Origin: JAVKFF01 sp040226215
GTDB lineage: Bacteria; Pseudomonadota; Alphaproteobacteria; DSM-16000; Inquilinaceae
Length of the DNA: 6,015 nucleotides
Reading direction: 5' to 3'
NCBI GenBank assembly: GCA_040226215.1
Contig: JAVKFF010000208.1
Location: 1 to 6,015 of the forward strand
Positions 4,832 through 6,015 of this stretch are shown piece by piece. Each line of letters starts with the position of its first letter. Positions within the stretch are counted from its first letter, which is position 1. The position numbers and the translations under genes are program-made. Under the pieces are notes generated by a model, which ran no database searches, was not told the origin of the DNA, and saw only the letters and a program-made list of their open reading frames with translations.

Positions 4832-6015
4832 TACGCGACGCAACCGGGGCCTGGGAGGTGCCACAGGGCGATTCCGACCTGGAGCTCAAGGTCGAGAATG
4901 TCCGCACCCTGTTCGAAATCACCCGCTCGACCAGCCTGGTGCCGGTCCTTGCCTTCCTGGCCCTGCTGGCCCCGTTCGTCGGGGTCGTGGACTGGATCTG
5001 GCCGGTCGCGCTGCTGATCCCCTATGCGCTGAACGTGATCGCCTTCGAGGTCCTGCGCGACCAGTACCGGCGCCACCGCGACGACGTACGGCGGGTGCTG
5101 CGCTACGCCGATATCTTTACCGTCCTGAACGGCATCGCGGGATGTCTCTGGGCGGCCATGTCGACCGTGCTGATCCTGCAGGGCGACCTGCTGTCATCGG
5201 TCTATGTCGGCACGATCATCGTCGCCCTGGGGGTCTCGTCGGCGATCTCGCGGGCCGCCCTGCTGCCGGCTGTCTATGCCTTCGTGACGCCGCTGAGCGT
5301 GCCGTTGATCATCTTTATCGCGACGTCCGACGACAGCCGCATGCAGCTCCTCGGCCTGCTCGCCCTGATGGTGCTGGGCAATGCCTTCGCCTTTGCCCAT
5401 GCCATGTATCGCCGGCATTGCCGCCTGCTGCGCCTCAAGCTGGAGAATGTCGCCCTGGTCGACGGCCTGGCGAAGGCCCGCGATGCGGCCGAACGCGCCC
5501 GCCGCGAGGCCCGCGAGAGCGAGCACCAGCTTCGCCTGCTGTCGGACAACCTGCCGGGCGTGATCATCCGCCTGGTGCGCGAGACCGACGGCACCTTCGC
5601 CATCCCCTTCGTCAGCGCCGGGGTGAAGCCGCTGCTGGGGATCACGGACGACGACGTCGTCGCCACGCCGCAGGCGCTGATCCGCCGGATCATGCCGGAG
5701 GACCGGGCCAAGGTGATCCGGGCCCTGCGGCAGTCGGCCGACAACCTGCGCATCCTCAACGTCACGGCCCGCGCCCAGGATGCCGACGAGGACGAGCGCT
5801 GGCTGTCCTGGACGGCGCAGCCGCGGCCCCGCGCGGATGGCGCGGTGGTCTGGGAGGGCGCGATCGTCGACATCACCGAGCGCCACCAGCTGGAGCAGGA
5901 ACTGCGGCGCCTGGCGATGATCGACAGCCTGACCGGGGTCGCCAACCGGCGCCATTTCGAGGAGATGGGCGAGCGCGAACTGTCCCGCCTGAGCCGGGTC
6001 AAGGACCCGCTCTGC
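4828..6015 (+). CDS. Membrane-bound PAS-GGDEF protein, putative diguanylate cyclase (runs off the right edge)
   Basis: The frame is open for 396 codons to the window edge. After a polar N-terminus there are about six hydrophobic helices (near 36-54, 57-76, 96-117, 124-143, 146-165 and 173-193). A probable signalling helix or coiled coil rich in Ala, Arg and Glu follows (200-233), then a PAS domain (about 234-352) ending in GAIVDITER (344-352). The start of a GGDEF domain is seen in LAMIDSLTGVANRRHFEEM (362-380). Such proteins make cyclic di-GMP from two GTP under control of a membrane or PAS input. The GG(D/E)EF active-site motif and any EAL domain lie beyond the window, so activity cannot be judged. 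I cannot match the membrane region to a named MASE or MHYT sensor; MHYT motifs are absent. The ATG overlaps the tenA stop, with a weak AGGG nine bases upstream. Confidence 0.92.
   Translation, partial: MIRDATGAWEVPQGDSDLELKVENVRTLFEITRSTSLVPVLAFLALLAPFVGVVDWIWPVALLIPYALNVIAFEVLRDQYRRHRDDVRRVLRYADIFTVLNGIAGCLWAAMSTVLILQGDLLSSVYVGTIIVALGVSSAISRAALLPAVYAFVTPLSVPLIIFIATSDDSRMQLLGLLALMVLGNAFAFAHAMYRRHCRLLRLKLENVALVDGLAKARDAAERARREARESEHQLRLLSDNLPGVIIRLVRETDGTFAIPFVSAGVKPLLGITDDDVVATPQALIRRIMPEDRAKVIRALRQSADNLRILNVTARAQDADEDERWLSWTAQPRPRADGAVVWEGAIVDITERHQLEQELRRLAMIDSLTGVANRRHFEEMGERELSRLSRVKDPLC

Noticed and set aside
5194..6002. Antisense frames opposite the PAS-GGDEF gene
   Set aside because: The forward frame carries recognisable membrane, PAS and GGDEF features throughout; the antisense products are compositional shadows.

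Overview
The window looks like ordinary chromosome from a GC-rich Gram-negative bacterium, most likely an alphaproteobacterium of the Rhodospirillales type. The evidence is the strong G/C bias at third codon positions, the stand-alone CheY-like protein whose tail carries an FxGPDRRR-type motif that I associate with that group, and the mix of signalling genes around housekeeping genes. This placement comes from recalled family resemblance, not a search. I see no tRNA, rRNA, CRISPR array, insertion sequence, phage gene or attachment site.

Layout. Bases 1-1206 hold three genes on the minus strand, read right to left. They are a 72-residue helical protein of unknown function (988-1206), a single-domain response regulator (441-953), and the first 127 codons of a protein with two membrane helices (1-383) that runs off the left edge and may be a sensor kinase. 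Bases 1207-1464 form a divergent control region with a plausible promoter for the rightward genes, a CTATAG core that could serve both directions, and a perfect 10-bp stem-loop. Rightward from it come prfC (1465-3069, peptide chain release factor 3) and, 50 bases later, a class I SAM-dependent methyltransferase (3120-3980).

A 161-base gap (3981-4141) follows. It holds a promoter-like element, a 6+6 palindrome exactly in the promoter spacer, and two strong GC stem-loops. Downstream lie tenA (4142-4831, thiaminase II family) and a gene whose start overlaps the tenA stop by ATGA (4828 to the right edge). That gene encodes a membrane protein with about six helices, a PAS domain and the beginning of a GGDEF diguanylate cyclase domain; the window ends before the active-site motif.

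How the genes may work together. The leftward group looks like a small phosphorelay module. prfC and the methyltransferase are probably co-transcribed, with no evident functional link. The tenA/GGDEF pair is tightly coupled, joining thiamine-pyrimidine salvage to a cyclic-di-GMP sensor, and is the least expected arrangement here. I found no clear evidence of an entirely new system. The most interesting parts are the tenA control region and the tenA-GGDEF coupling.
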